DNA of 64,000 nucleotides from Nemertoderma westbladi. Lineage: Eukaryota; Xenacoelomorpha; Nemertodermatida; Nemertodermatidae. The stretch spans positions 1 through 64,000 of the forward strand of contig JAUCBJ010000602.1 of the NCBI GenBank assembly GCA_032718475.1, written 5' to 3'. The translations under genes were made by a program, and so were the position numbers. This document shows, one piece after another, positions 13,684-24,344 of the stretch (positions are counted from its first letter, which is position 1; every line of letters begins with the position of its first letter). Below the pieces are notes generated by a model. That model was not told the DNA's origin. It did not search any database and worked only from the letters and a program-made list of their open reading frames with translations.

Positions 13684-14690
13684 TGTTATCTGTTATATGT
13701 TCCAGGATGTCATTAAACATTTTTATATCCGTCATAGATTCAAGTATGTCATTGATGGTTATCTGTTATAGATTCCAGTATATCATTGATCATGGTTCTC
13801 TGTTATAGATTCCAGTATGTCATTGATGGTTATCTGATATAGATTCCAGTATGTCATTGAACATGGTTATCTGTAATAGATTCCAGTATGTCATTGAATA
13901 TGGTTATCTGTAATAGATTCCAGTATGTCATTGAACATGGTTATCTGTTATAGATTCCAGTATGTCATTGAACATGGTTCTTTGTTATAGATTCCAGTAT
14001 ATCATTGAACATGGTTATCTGTTATAGATTCCAGTATGTCATTGAACATGGTTCTCTGTTATAGATTCCAGTATGTCATTGATTGTTCTCTGTTATAGAT
14101 TCTAGTATGTCATTGAACATGGTTATCTGTTATAGATTCTAGTATATCATTGAACATGGTTATCTGTTATCGATTCCAGTATGTTATTGAACATGGTTCT
14201 CTGTTATAGATTCCAGTATATAATTGAACATGGTTATCTGTTATAGATTCCAGTATGTCATTGAACATGGTTATCTGTTATAGATTCCAGTATGTCATTG
14301 AACATGGTTATCTGTTATAGATTCCAGTATATTATTGAACATGGTTCTCTGTTATAGATTCCAGTATATCATTGAACATGGTTATCTGTTATAGATTCCA
14401 GTATGTCATTGAACATGGTTATCTGTTATAGATTCCAGTATGTCATTGAACATGGTTATCTGTTATAGATTCCAGTATGTCATTGAACATGGTTATCTGT
14501 TATAGATTCCAGTATGTCATTGAACATGGTTCTCTGTTATAGATTCCAGTATGTCATTGATTGTTCTCTGTTATAGATTCTAGTATGTCATTGTACATGG
14601 TTATCTGTTATAGATTCTAGTATATCATTGAACATGGTTATCTGTTATAGATTCCAGTATATTATTGAACATGGTTCTCTGTTATAGATT
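13684..14690 (+). repeat. 37-bp minisatellite copying the PDZ exon acceptor
   Basis: About 27 copies of a 37-bp unit, with some 30-bp units lacking part of the middle. Each contains CTGTTATAGATTCCAGTATG. This is identical to the acceptor and first bases of the PDZ exon starting at 14688 (TTATAG|ATTCCAGTATGTC). Copies near 13684-13800 are more degenerate than those next to the exon. The last unit runs straight into the real exon. The unit is not a multiple of three. Confidence 0.95.
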
Positions 14691-14820
14691 CCAGTATGTC
14701 GCTTAACATCGTCAATGTGACACTGAATATGGAGAACGTGAATTTTCTCGGTATCAGCATTGTCGGCCAGACAAATATTGGTGGAGACGGCGGAATTTAT
14801 GTTGGATCTATTATGAAAGG
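14688..14820 (+). CDS. dsh: Dishevelled exon: N-terminal half of PDZ domain
   Basis: The acceptor is TTATAG (AG at 14686-14687) and the donor GTAAGT starts at 14821. The exon encodes [17 protein letters not shown], then [28 protein letters not shown] is the carboxylate-binding loop and second strand of the Dishevelled PDZ domain, and [11 protein letters not shown] is its next conserved block. The exon starts with two bases of a split Asp codon and ends with GG of a split Gly codon, so it fits the linker exon upstream and either alternative PDZ exon downstream. The PDZ domain binds C-terminal or internal peptides such as the Frizzled KTxxxW segment (family knowledge). Nothing looks broken. Confidence 0.95.
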
Positions 14821-15051
14821 GTAAGTCTATCGGGTAGATCGTTATAAAACTAGTTAATTCAATTCGGACTATGTAAGTTCAATAAAATCAAGCAATATCG
14901 TATGATTTGAGGTATGAGGATGTTGATTTGATTAGAATTATAATATTTGGCGTCTATTAAAGGTTTTTATTGCACTAGTTTTTCTATTCATTATGTCATT
15001 ATTGTATTTGAATTGTTATATTTTTTGTTAAAATGCGTTAAATCGCTTAAT

Positions 15052-15790
15052 TAGTAACTCATTACGTCACTTTGAGTCACTCATTACGTCACTTTAGTAA
15101 TTCATTACGTCACTTTAGTAACTCATTACGTCACTTTAGTAACTCATTACGTCACTTTAGTAACTCATTACGTCACTTTAGTAACTCATTACGTCACTTT
15201 AGTAACTCATTATGTCACTTTAGTAACTCATTACGTCACTTTAGTAACTCATTACGTCACTTTAGTAACTCATTACGTCACTTTAGTAACTCATTACGTC
15301 ACTTTAGTAACTCATTACGTCACTTTAGTAACTCATTACGTCACTTTAGTAACTCATTACGTCACTTTAGTAACTCATTATGTCACTTTAGTAACTCATT
15401 ACGTCACTTTAGTAACTCATTACGTCACTTTAGTAACTCATTACGTCACTTTAGTAACTCATTACGTCACTTTAGTAACTCATTACGTCACTTTAGTAAC
15501 TCATTACGTCACTTTAGTAACTCATTACGTCACTTCGAGTCACTCATTACGTCACTTTAGTGACTCATTACGTCACTTCGAGTCACTCATTACGTCACTT
15601 TAGTAACTCATTACGTCACTTTAGTAACTCATTACGTCACTTTAGTAACTCATTACGTCACTTTAGTAACTCATTACGTCACTTTAGTAACTCATTACGT
15701 CACTTTAGTAACTCATTACGTCACTTTAGTAACTCATTACGTCACTTTAGTAACTCATTACGTCACTTTAGTAACTCGTTACGACACTTT
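15052..15790 (+). repeat. 21-bp minisatellite with CRE-like core
   Basis: About 35 copies of a 21-bp unit reading AGTAACTCATTACGTCACTTT. Nearly every unit contains TTACGTCA, a bZIP (CREB/ATF-like) half-palindrome variant. A few variants near 15060-15580 carry GAGTCACTCA or GTGACTCA, which resemble AP-1 sites. The array ends about 25 bp before the exon at 15815. The reading frame through it (SLRHFSN repeats) ends in TGA before the exon and is not joined to it. Confidence 0.95.
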
Positions 15791-15814
15791 AGTAAATGAT
15801 TGCACAATGTTTAG

Positions 15815-16023
15815 CGGCGCCGTTGCTAACGACGGTCGTATCGACCCTGGTGACGTCATACTCCAAGTGAACGACGTCACCTTCGACAATCTGACCAATG
15901 ACGAGGCGGTCCATGTACTCAGAGAAGTCGCGTCTAAACCCGGCCCCGTGCGCCTCCTAGTGGCCAAGTGTTGGAACTCTACACCAGGAACTAATTCTAG
16001 TCGCTACCTAAATATTGCTAAGT
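15815..16023 (+). CDS. dsh: Dishevelled alternative PDZ exon, variant a
   Basis: The acceptor AATGTTTAG ends at 15814 and the donor GTGAGT starts at 16024. The exon encodes [20 protein letters not shown], then a block with [14 protein letters not shown] (helix B of the PDZ fold), [14 protein letters not shown], and a divergent end [10 protein letters not shown]. Over the 54 alignable PDZ residues it matches the exon at 16578-16789 at 42 positions. Substitutions are mostly conservative. It begins with one base completing GGC after exon 14688-14820. It ends with one base, T, that joins GT of exon 22322-22474 to make Cys before EPIRPIDP. Both edges thus have the same phases as variant b. It diverges more from the usual GRIEPGDM family sequence than variant b. 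Confidence 0.88.
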
Positions 16024-16577
16024 GTGAGTGGTGTTGCTATGGTTACCAAGTCGGTTGCCATGGTACACAAGTCGACGCAGGCATGGGAAGTCGCTGCTTT
16101 ATACTAACAACAATTTTGTTTTTTAGCTTTAATGAATGGTTTTAATAAAATTTATTAACATTAAACTAGCATTTTTTAACTAGCAACATTTAACAGTACT
16201 AAATTACTTATATTTTTTAATATTTGCTTTATTAATTTTATTAATTTATAATGAAAATATTTTTTCTTATCTCTTTGCTTCCGCTCGACCTTCTGATGTT
16301 GGTTTGTATAATTTATTATATTTATCGCATTTTATCTCATCCAAAAACACCTGTTTCATACGTGTTTCCTTTTCATTGGCTGATTCCTACGTGCCGCATG
16401 GTTCATACATTACATACTGTATAATATATTAATTGATGTTTATTGTGGCAATTACATTATCATACTGCTGTTTGCGTTCGCTTCGTTATTCTGGTGGTGT
16501 ATGTTCCCCCCCCCCCCCCCATCCCCTACCACACACTGTATTACCTCAACCCTCCCAATCTATATATCAACCCACAG
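16024..16577 (+). other. Intron between the two alternative PDZ exons
   Basis: AT-rich intronic DNA of 554 bp with no repeat array, unlike most introns in this gene. It contains a 15-bp poly(C) run at 16506-16520. This is followed by a pyrimidine-rich stretch and the acceptor CAACCCACAG of exon variant b. I see no other gene. Confidence 0.7.
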
Positions 16578-16789
16578 TGGTGCCGTGGCTGCTGATGGAC
16601 GTATAGAACCCGGCGATATGATCCTACAAGTCAATGACGTCAGCTTAGAGAATCTATCCAATGACGAAGCAGTTCGTGTTCTAAGGGACGTTGTGAATAA
16701 ACCTACCCCGGGCCCTGTGCGCCTCCTAGTGGTTAAATGCTGGAACCCCAACCCTCGATTAGGTTACCTATCACTGGATAGAAATCATT
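16578..16789 (+). CDS. dsh: Dishevelled alternative PDZ exon, variant b
   Basis: The acceptor CAACCCACAG ends at 16577 and the donor GTTAGT starts at 16790. The exon encodes [20 protein letters not shown], then [32 protein letters not shown] and GYLSLDRNH plus one base. It is closer than variant a to known Dishevelled ([27 protein letters not shown] then a YFTLPRNEP-like end). It has a two-residue insertion (TP) before PGPV. Its phases at both ends equal those of variant a, and its length (212 bp) leaves the same remainder modulo 3 as 209. The final T joins GT of exon 22322-22474 to encode Cys ahead of EPIRPIDP. It is probably the ancestral, constitutive version. Confidence 0.93.
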
Positions 16790-17099
16790 GTTAGTCCTCT
16801 AGGTTGCTCGTTTTTGTTGTTGCTCAGATTATAGTGTGTGACCGTTTGCCATAATTATCTGACCAGCTACCCAGCAACTCTGCGCCCGAATGGAAAATAG
16901 CAAATTGTTTTTAAATAGCAAAAGTTTTTGATTGTCTCATTTCCTTCTGTTGTAAAAATTTCAATATGGCTTGATGTGGTTTGCATGCTGCTATGTTAAG
17001 TTACATTATGTTTTAGCAGGGTAATGATAATTAATACATTGGATGGCCATAACGTTACGCATGCTAGTAGGGCATAATAGATGTAAATTGCTAATTTAC

Positions 17100-17366
17100 A
17101 GCAGCAGCGTGGTCTAGTGGTGACATCACTGTGCTTCCGATTAGGGAGCCCGGGTTCGATCCCTAGATGGGGCAGCACTGTTTGGGCACAGTGCTTTAAA
17201 TGCTGCAGCATAGCCCAACCCTGGCTTTCATCCTTCAGTGGTCGATAAATGGGAACCAAGGCAACTTGGGAAACAGAGTGGAAGGGTTTACTGTGGAAGA
17301 TCACCCATGATAGTGGTGAACAGGCATTCCTTGGCTTAACGAGCCTAAAAGATTCTCCCATTCAAA
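17100..17366 (+). mobile_element. tRNA-derived SINE
   Basis: The element starts with GCAGCAGCGTGGTCTAGTGG. It has a polymerase III box A (TGGTCTAGTGG, 17110-17120) and box B (GGTTCGATCCC, 17153-17163) at tRNA-like spacing. It continues about 200 bp into a non-tRNA body ending near 17366. It lies in the intron after the second PDZ exon. I recognise the SINE class but not the family. A short complement reading frame across it is not a gene. Confidence 0.75.
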
Positions 17367-17458
17367 TTGCTAATTTATACATCCACTTTATTTCCATTTT
17401 TTTGAACTGCGAACTACTGTAAAATTAAATAGACTAATTATTTTACCATTATAATTAT

Positions 17459-20400
17459 ACCAGACTATTTATTTGTCACGTTACCATATTATCTCTGTAT
17501 CTGGTTGATTTATTTGTTACGTTACCAGATTGATGTATTTGTCACGTTACCATATTTTCTCTGTATCCGGTTGATGTATATGTCATGTTACCATACTGTC
17601 TCTTTATCTGATTGATTGATTTATTTGTCACGTTACCAGATTGATGTATTTGTCACGTTACCATATTGTCTCTGTATCTGGTTGATTTATTTATCACGTT
17701 ACCAAATTGATGTATTTGTCACGTTACCATATTTTCTCTGTATCTGGTTGATTTATTTGTCACGTTTCCAGATTTATTTATTTGTCACGTTACCATATTT
17801 TCTCTGTATCTGGTTGATTTATTTGTCACGTTTCAGATTGATGTATTTGTCACGTTACCATATTGTCTTCGTATCTGGTTGATTTATTTGTCACGTTTCA
17901 GATTGATGTATTTGTCACGTTACCATATTGTCTTTGTATCTGGTTGATTTATTTGTCACGTTACCAGATGGATGTATTTGTCACGTTACCATATTGTCTC
18001 TGTATCTGGTTAATGTATTTGTCATGTTACCATATTGTCTCTGTATCTGGTTGATGTATTTGTCACGTTACCAGATTGATGTATTTGTCACGTTACCATA
18101 TTGTCTCTGTATCTGGTTGATTTATTTGTTACGTTACCAGTTGGATGTATTTGTCACGTTACCATATTGTCTCTGTATATGGTTGATGTATTTGTCATGT
18201 TACCATATTGTCTCTGTATCTGGTTGATGTATTTGTCACGTTACCAGATTGATGTATTTGTCACGTTACCATATTGTCTCTGTATCTGGTTGATTTATTT
18301 GTTACGTTACCAGTTGGATGTATTTGTCACGTTACCATATTGTCTCTGTATATGGTTGATTTATTTGTCATGTTACCATATTGTCTCTGTATCTGGTTGA
18401 TGTATTTGTCACGTTACCAGATTGATGTATTTGTCACGTTACCATATTGTCTCTGTATCTGGTTGATTTATTTGTTACGTTACCAGTTGGATGTATTTGT
18501 CACGTTACCATATTGTCTCTGTATATGGTTGATTTATTTGTCACGTTTCAGATTGATGTATTTGTCATGTCACCATAATGTCTCTTTATCTGATTTATTT
18601 ATTTATCACGTTACCAGATTGATGTATTTGTCACGTTACCATATTTTCTCTGTATCCGGTTGATGTATATGTCATGTTACCATACTGTCTCTTTATATGA
18701 TTTATTTATTTGTCACGTTACCAGATTGTTGTATTTTGTCGCGTTACCATATTTTCTCTGTATCTGGTTGATTTATTTGTCATGTTACCAGATTGATGTA
18801 TTTGTCACGTTACCAGATTGATGTATTTGTCACTTTACCAGATTGATGTATTTGTCACGTTACCATATTTTCTCTGTATCTGGTTGATTTATTTGTCACG
18901 TTTCCAGATTGATTTATTTGTCACGTTACCATATTGATGTATTTGTAACGTTACAATATTGTCTTCCTATCTGGTTGATTTATTTGTTACGTTACCAGTT
19001 TGATGTATTTGTCACGTTACCATATTTTCTCTGTATCTGGTTGATTTATTTATCACGTTACCAGATGGATGTATTTGTCACGTTACCATATTGTCTTTGT
19101 ATCTGGTTGATTTATTTGTTACGTTACCAGTTTGATGTATTTGTCACGTTACCATATTTTCTCTGTATCTGGTTGATTTATTTGTAACGTTACCAGATGG
19201 ATGTATTTGTCACGTTACCAGATTGTCTTTGTATCTGGTTGATTTATTTGTTACGTTACCAGTTTGATGTATTTGTCACGTTACCATATTTTCTCTGTAT
19301 CTGGTTGATTTATTTGTAACGTTACCAGATGGATGTATTTGTCACGTTACCAGATTGATGTATTTGTCACGTTACCATATTGTCTTTGTATCTGGTTGAT
19401 TTATTTGTTACGTTACCAGTTTGATCTATTTGTCACGTTACCATATTTTCTCTGTATCTGGTTGATTTATTTGTCACGTTACCAGATGGGTGTATTTGTC
19501 ACGTTACCATATTGTCTCTGTATATGGTTGATTTATTTGTCACGTTACCATATTGATGTATTGTTCTCGTTATCACATTGTCTCTGTATCTGGTTGATGT
19601 ATTTGTCACGTTACCATATTGTCTCTGTATCTGGTTGATGTATTTGTCACGTTACCTGATTGATGTATTTGTCATGTTGTCATATTTTATCTGTATCCGG
19701 TTGATGTATTTGTCACGTTACCATATTGTCTTTGTATCTGGTTGATTTATTTGTCACGTTACCATATTATCTCTGTATCTGGTTCATTTATTTGTCACGT
19801 TACCAAATTGATGTATTTGTCACGTTACCAAATTGATGTATTTGTCACGTTACCAAATTGATGTATTTGTCATGTTGTCATATTTTATCTGTATCCGGTT
19901 GATGTATTTGTCACGTTACCATATTGTCTTTGTATCTGGTTGATTTATTTGTCACGTTACCAGATTGATGTATTTTGTCACGTTACCATATTGTCTCTGT
20001 ATCTGGTTGATTTATTTATTACGTTACCAGATGGATGTATTTGTCACGTTACCATATTGTCTCTGTATCTGGTTGATTTATTTGTCACGTTACCAGATTG
20101 ATGTATTTTGTCACGTTACCATATTGTCTCTGTATCTGGTTGATTTATTTGTCACGTTACCATATTGTCTCTGTATCAGGTTGATTTATTTATTACGTTA
20201 CCAGATGGATGTATTTGTCACGTTACCATATTGTCTCTGTATCTGGTTGATTTATTTGTCACGTTACCAGATTGATGTATTTTGTCACGTTACCATATTG
20301 TCCCTGTATCTGGTTGATTTATTTGTCACGTTACCAGATTGATGTATTTGTCATATTATCATATTTTATCTGTATCTGGTTGATGTATTTGTCACGTTAC

Positions 20401-22137
20401 CAGATTGATGTATTTGTCATGTTGTCATATTTTATCTGTATCCGGTTGATGTATTTGTCCCGTTACCATATTGTCTTTGTATCTGGTTGATTTATTTGTC
20501 ACGTTACCATATTGTCTCTGTATCTGGTTGATTTATTTGTTACGTTACCAGATGGATGTATTTGTCACGTTACCATATTGTCTCCGTATCTGGTTGATTT
20601 ATTTGTCACGTTACCAGATTGATGTATTTTGTCACGTTACCATATTGTCTCTGTATCTGGTTGATTTATTTGTCACGTTACCAGATTGATGTATTTGTCA
20701 TATTATCATATTTTCTCTGTATCTGGTTGATGTATTTGTCACGTTACCAGATTTATGTATTTGTCATGTTGTCATATTTTATCTGTATCCGGTTGATGTA
20801 TTTGTCACGTTACCATATTGTCTTTGTATCTGGTTGATTTATTTGTCACGTTACCATATTGTCTCTGTATCTGGTTGATTTATTTGTTACGTTACCAGAT
20901 GGATGTATTTGTCACGTTACCATATTGTCTCTGTATCTGGTTGATGTATTTGTCACGTTACCATATTGTCTTTGTATCTGGTTGATTTATTTGTCACGTT
21001 ACCATATTGTCTCTGTATCTGGTTGATTTATTTGTTACGTTACCAGATGGATGTATTTGTCACGTTACCATATTGTCTCTGTATCTGGTTGATGTATTTG
21101 TCACGTTACCAGATTGATGTATTTTTCACGTTACCATATTGTCTCTGTATCTGGTTGATGTATTTGTCATGTCACGTTACCAGATTGATGTATTTTTCAC
21201 GTTATCACATTGTCTCTGTATCTGGTTGATGTATTTGTCACGTTACCATATTGTCTTTGTATCTGGTTGATATATTTGTCACGTTACCATATTGTCTCTG
21301 TATCTGGTTGATGTATTTGTCACGTTAGCAGATTAATGTATTTGTCACGTTACCATATTGTCTCTGTATCTGGTTGATGTATTTGTCACGTTACCAGATT
21401 GATGTATTTTTCACGTTACCATATTGTCTCTGTATCTGGTTGATGTATTTGTCATGTCACGTTACCAGATTGATGTATTTTTCACGTTATCACATTGTCT
21501 CTGTATCTGGTTGATGTATTTGTCACGTTACCATATTGTCTCTGTATCTGGTTGATGTATTTGTCACGTTACCAGATAGATGTATTTGTCATGTTATCAT
21601 ATTTTCTCTGTATCTGGTTGATGTATTTGTCACGTTACCATATTGTCTTTGTATCTGGTTGATTTATTTGTCACGTTACCATATTGTCTCTGTATCTGGT
21701 TGATGTATTTGTCACGTTACCAGATTAATGTATTTGTCACGTTACCATATTGTCTCTGTATCTGGTTGATGTATTTGTCACGTTACCAGATTGATGTATT
21801 TTTCACGTTACCATATTGTCTCTGTATCTGGTTGATGTATTTGTCACGTTACCAGATTGATGTATTTTTCACGTTACCATATTGTCTCTGTATCTGGTTG
21901 ATGTATTTGTCACGTTACCAGATTGATGTATTTGTCATGTTATCATATTTTCTCTGTATCTGGTTGATTTATTTGTCACGTTACCAGATTGATGTATTTT
22001 GTCAAGTTACCATATTATCTCTATATCTGGTTGATTTATTTGTTACGTTACCAGATTGATGTATGTGTCACGTTACAATATTGTCTCTATTTCTGGTTGA
22101 TTTATCGTCAACGTTACCAAATTTTCTCTGAACCCGG
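17459..22137 (+). repeat. Composite 25/41-bp minisatellite
   Basis: About 4.7 kb built from two related blocks. The 25-bp block reads GTTACCAGATTGATGTATTT plus GTCAC. The 41-bp block starts GTTACCATATTGTCTCTGTA and also ends in ATTTGTCAC. Blocks alternate irregularly, and a 173-bp higher-order period is obvious at 17928, 18101 and 18274. It fills most of the intron between variant b and exon 22322-22474 and decays before 22140. Unlike the neighbouring arrays, the unit does not match a flanking exon edge. All reading frames through it are repeat artefacts. Confidence 0.93.
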
Positions 22138-22321
22138 ACCAGATCTCGTTACCAGAGTGTTTATGTAACCTGATTGAATTATTTGCCATATTACCAGATT
22201 ATTCCTGAATCTGTTTTAATTATTTGGACTGTTACTAGATTGTTTCTATAAAGTCCCGAATTAGCTGCCTGCAACTGATTCGTAACTGGACCTTCTTAAC
22301 TATTAACTAATGATTCCACAG

Positions 22322-22474
22322 GTGAGCCCATCCGACCAATTGACCCATCCACTTGGATTGACCAATCACGAAGCAGCAACGACTACCGGGATTACAGGAA
22401 TTCTGCCATCAGCCCATCAAGAAGTTCCGTTTCCCATAGCAGCAGTGTAAATAGTAGCGTTCCAGAATCCGAGC
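22322..22474 (+). CDS. dsh: Dishevelled exon: PDZ-DEP linker
   Basis: The acceptor follows a good branch-point-like TATTAACTAATG and ends CCACAG at 22321; the donor GTTAGT starts at 22475. The exon encodes (C)EPIRPIDPSTWIDQSRSS, then a Ser/Asn-rich stretch (SSVSHSSSVNSSVPESE). EPxxPIDPxxW is the signature that links PDZ to DEP in all Dishevelled proteins. The Ser-rich part corresponds to the phosphorylatable linker of the family. It starts with GT completing a Cys codon and ends with C, which joins the next exon's GT to make Arg. Confidence 0.9.
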
Positions 22475-22609
22475 GTTAGTACTTCTGTAAACAGTTCTAG
22501 CGTTCTAGAATACTCGAGTTGGTACCTCAGTAAAAAGTTAGCGTTCCAGAATCCTAGAGATATAGTAATAAGTTTATTTAAATGTTATTATTGTAATTAA
22601 TTATTTTAG

Positions 22610-22741
22610 GTTACGAACAAGATCGGCTAACTATTAACACTGACATTGCAACTGTTGTGAAACACTTACAACGAGATGATATCGGTTTGGACATCAGAGA
22701 CCGTCAGTGGCTCAAGATTACTATCCACGACGCCTTTATAG
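22610..22741 (+). CDS. dsh: Dishevelled exon: start of DEP domain
   Basis: The acceptor TTATTTTAG ends at 22609 and the donor GTTCGT starts at 22742; the upstream intron is only 135 bp. The exon encodes YEQDRLTINTDIATVVKHLQ, then RDDIGLDIRDRQWLKITI and HDAFIG. It matches the Dishevelled DEP start ([24 protein letters not shown]...IGADVVDW). The DEP domain binds Frizzled and acidic membrane lipid and swaps into dimers during signalling (family knowledge). The exon ends with one G that joins GG of the next exon to encode Gly. Variation such as QRDDIGLDIRDRQW is conservative. Confidence 0.95.
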
Positions 22742-22771
22742 GTTCGTGTCAGCTGATTGTCACCCAACATT

Positions 22772-24344
22772 GTTATTAGGCCTGTTACCGGTACTCGCGT
22801 TATAGGTAGATCAGTAGATAGCCTGTTCCTGTTACCGGTACTCGCGTTATAGGTAGATCAGTAGATAACCTGCTACCGGTACTCGCGTTATAGGTAGATC
22901 AGTAGATAACCTGTTCCTGTTACCGGTACTCGCGTTATAGGTAGATCAGTAGATAACCTGTTCCTGTTACCGGTACTCGCGTTATAGGTAGATCAGTAGA
23001 TAACCTGTTCCTGTTACCGGTACTCGCGTTATAGGTAGATCAGTAGATAACCTGTTCCTGTTACCGGTACTCGCGTTATAGGTATATCAGTATATAACCT
23101 GTTCCTGTTACGGGTACTCGCGTTATAGGTAGATCAGTAAATAACCTGTTCCTGTTACCGGTACTCGCGTTATACAGTTATAGGTAGATCAGTAGATAAA
23201 CTGTTCCTGTTACCGGTACTCGCGTTATAGGTAGATCAGTAGATAATCTGTTACCGGTACTCGCGTTATACAGTTATAGGTAGATCAGTAGATAAACTGT
23301 TCCTGTTACCGGTACTCGCGTTATAGGTAGATCAGTAAACAACCTGTTCCTGTTACCGGTACTCGCGTTATACAGTTATAGGTAGATCAGTAGATAACCT
23401 GTTCCTGTTACCGGTACTCGCGTTATAGGTAGATCAGTAGATAACCTGTTCCTGTTACCGGTACTCGCGTTATAGGTAGATCAGTAGATAATCTGTTCCT
23501 GTTACCGGTACTCGCGTTATATGTAGATCAGTATATAACCTGTTCCTGTTACCGGTACTCGCGTTATATGTAGATCATTATATAACCTGTTCCTGTTACC
23601 GGTACTCGCGTTATATGTAGATCAGTATATAACCTGTTCCTGTTACCGGTACTCGCGTTATATGTAGATCAGTAGATAACCTGTTCCTGTTACCGGTACT
23701 CGCGTTATAGGTATATCAGTATATAACCTGTTCCTGTTACGGGTACTCGCGTTATAGGTAGATCAGTATATAACCTGTTCCTGTTACCGGTACTCGCGTT
23801 ATATGTAGATCAGTAGATAACCTGTTCCTGTTACCGGTACTCGCGTTATAGGTATATCAGTAGATAACCTGTTCCTGTTACCGGTACTCGCGTTATAGGT
23901 ATATCAGTATATAACCTGTTCCTGTTACCGGTACTCGCGTTATATGTAGATCAGTAGATAACCTGTTCCTGTTACCGGTACTCGCGTTATAGGTAGATCA
24001 GTAGATAACCTGTTCCTGTTACCGGTACTCGCGTTATAGGTAGATCAGTAGATAAACTGTTCCTGCTACCGGTACTCGCGTTATAGGTAGATCAGTAGAT
24101 AACCTGTTCCTGTTACCGGTACTCGCGTTATATGTAGATCAGTAGATAAACTGTTCCTGTTACCGGTACTCGCGTTATACAGTTATAGGTAGATCAGTAG
24201 ATAAACTGTTCCTGCTACCGGTACTCGCGTTATAGGTAGATCAGTAGATAACCTGTTCCTGTTACCGGTACTCGCGTTATAGGTAGATCAGTAGATAACC
24301 TGTTCCTGTTACCGGTACTCGCGTTATAGGTAGATCAGTAGATA
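22772..24344 (+). repeat. 47-bp minisatellite, left part
   Basis: A 47-bp unit (GTTCCTGTTACCGGTACTCG, then CGTTATAGGTAGATCAGTAG, then ATAACCT) repeated head to tail from just after exon 22610-22741. Some units carry an extra ATACAGTT block and some lack TTCCTG. The array was split by a retrotransposon; 24337-24344 (AGTAGATA) is the left copy of its target-site duplication. Each unit contains TTATAG|GTAGAT, which resembles the exon end TTTATAG|GTTCGT only partly. Confidence 0.95.

Noticed and set aside
17100-17172. Functional tRNA gene
   Set aside because: Boxes A and B are good, but the ends do not form a clear acceptor stem and a further 200-bp body follows, which fits a SINE better.
17616-22059. 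Cys/Leu/Ile-rich frames resembling membrane proteins (YCLCIWLIYLSRYQ)
   Set aside because: They are a translation of the composite minisatellite. There is no conserved start, frames shift with each block, and no unique coding flank exists.
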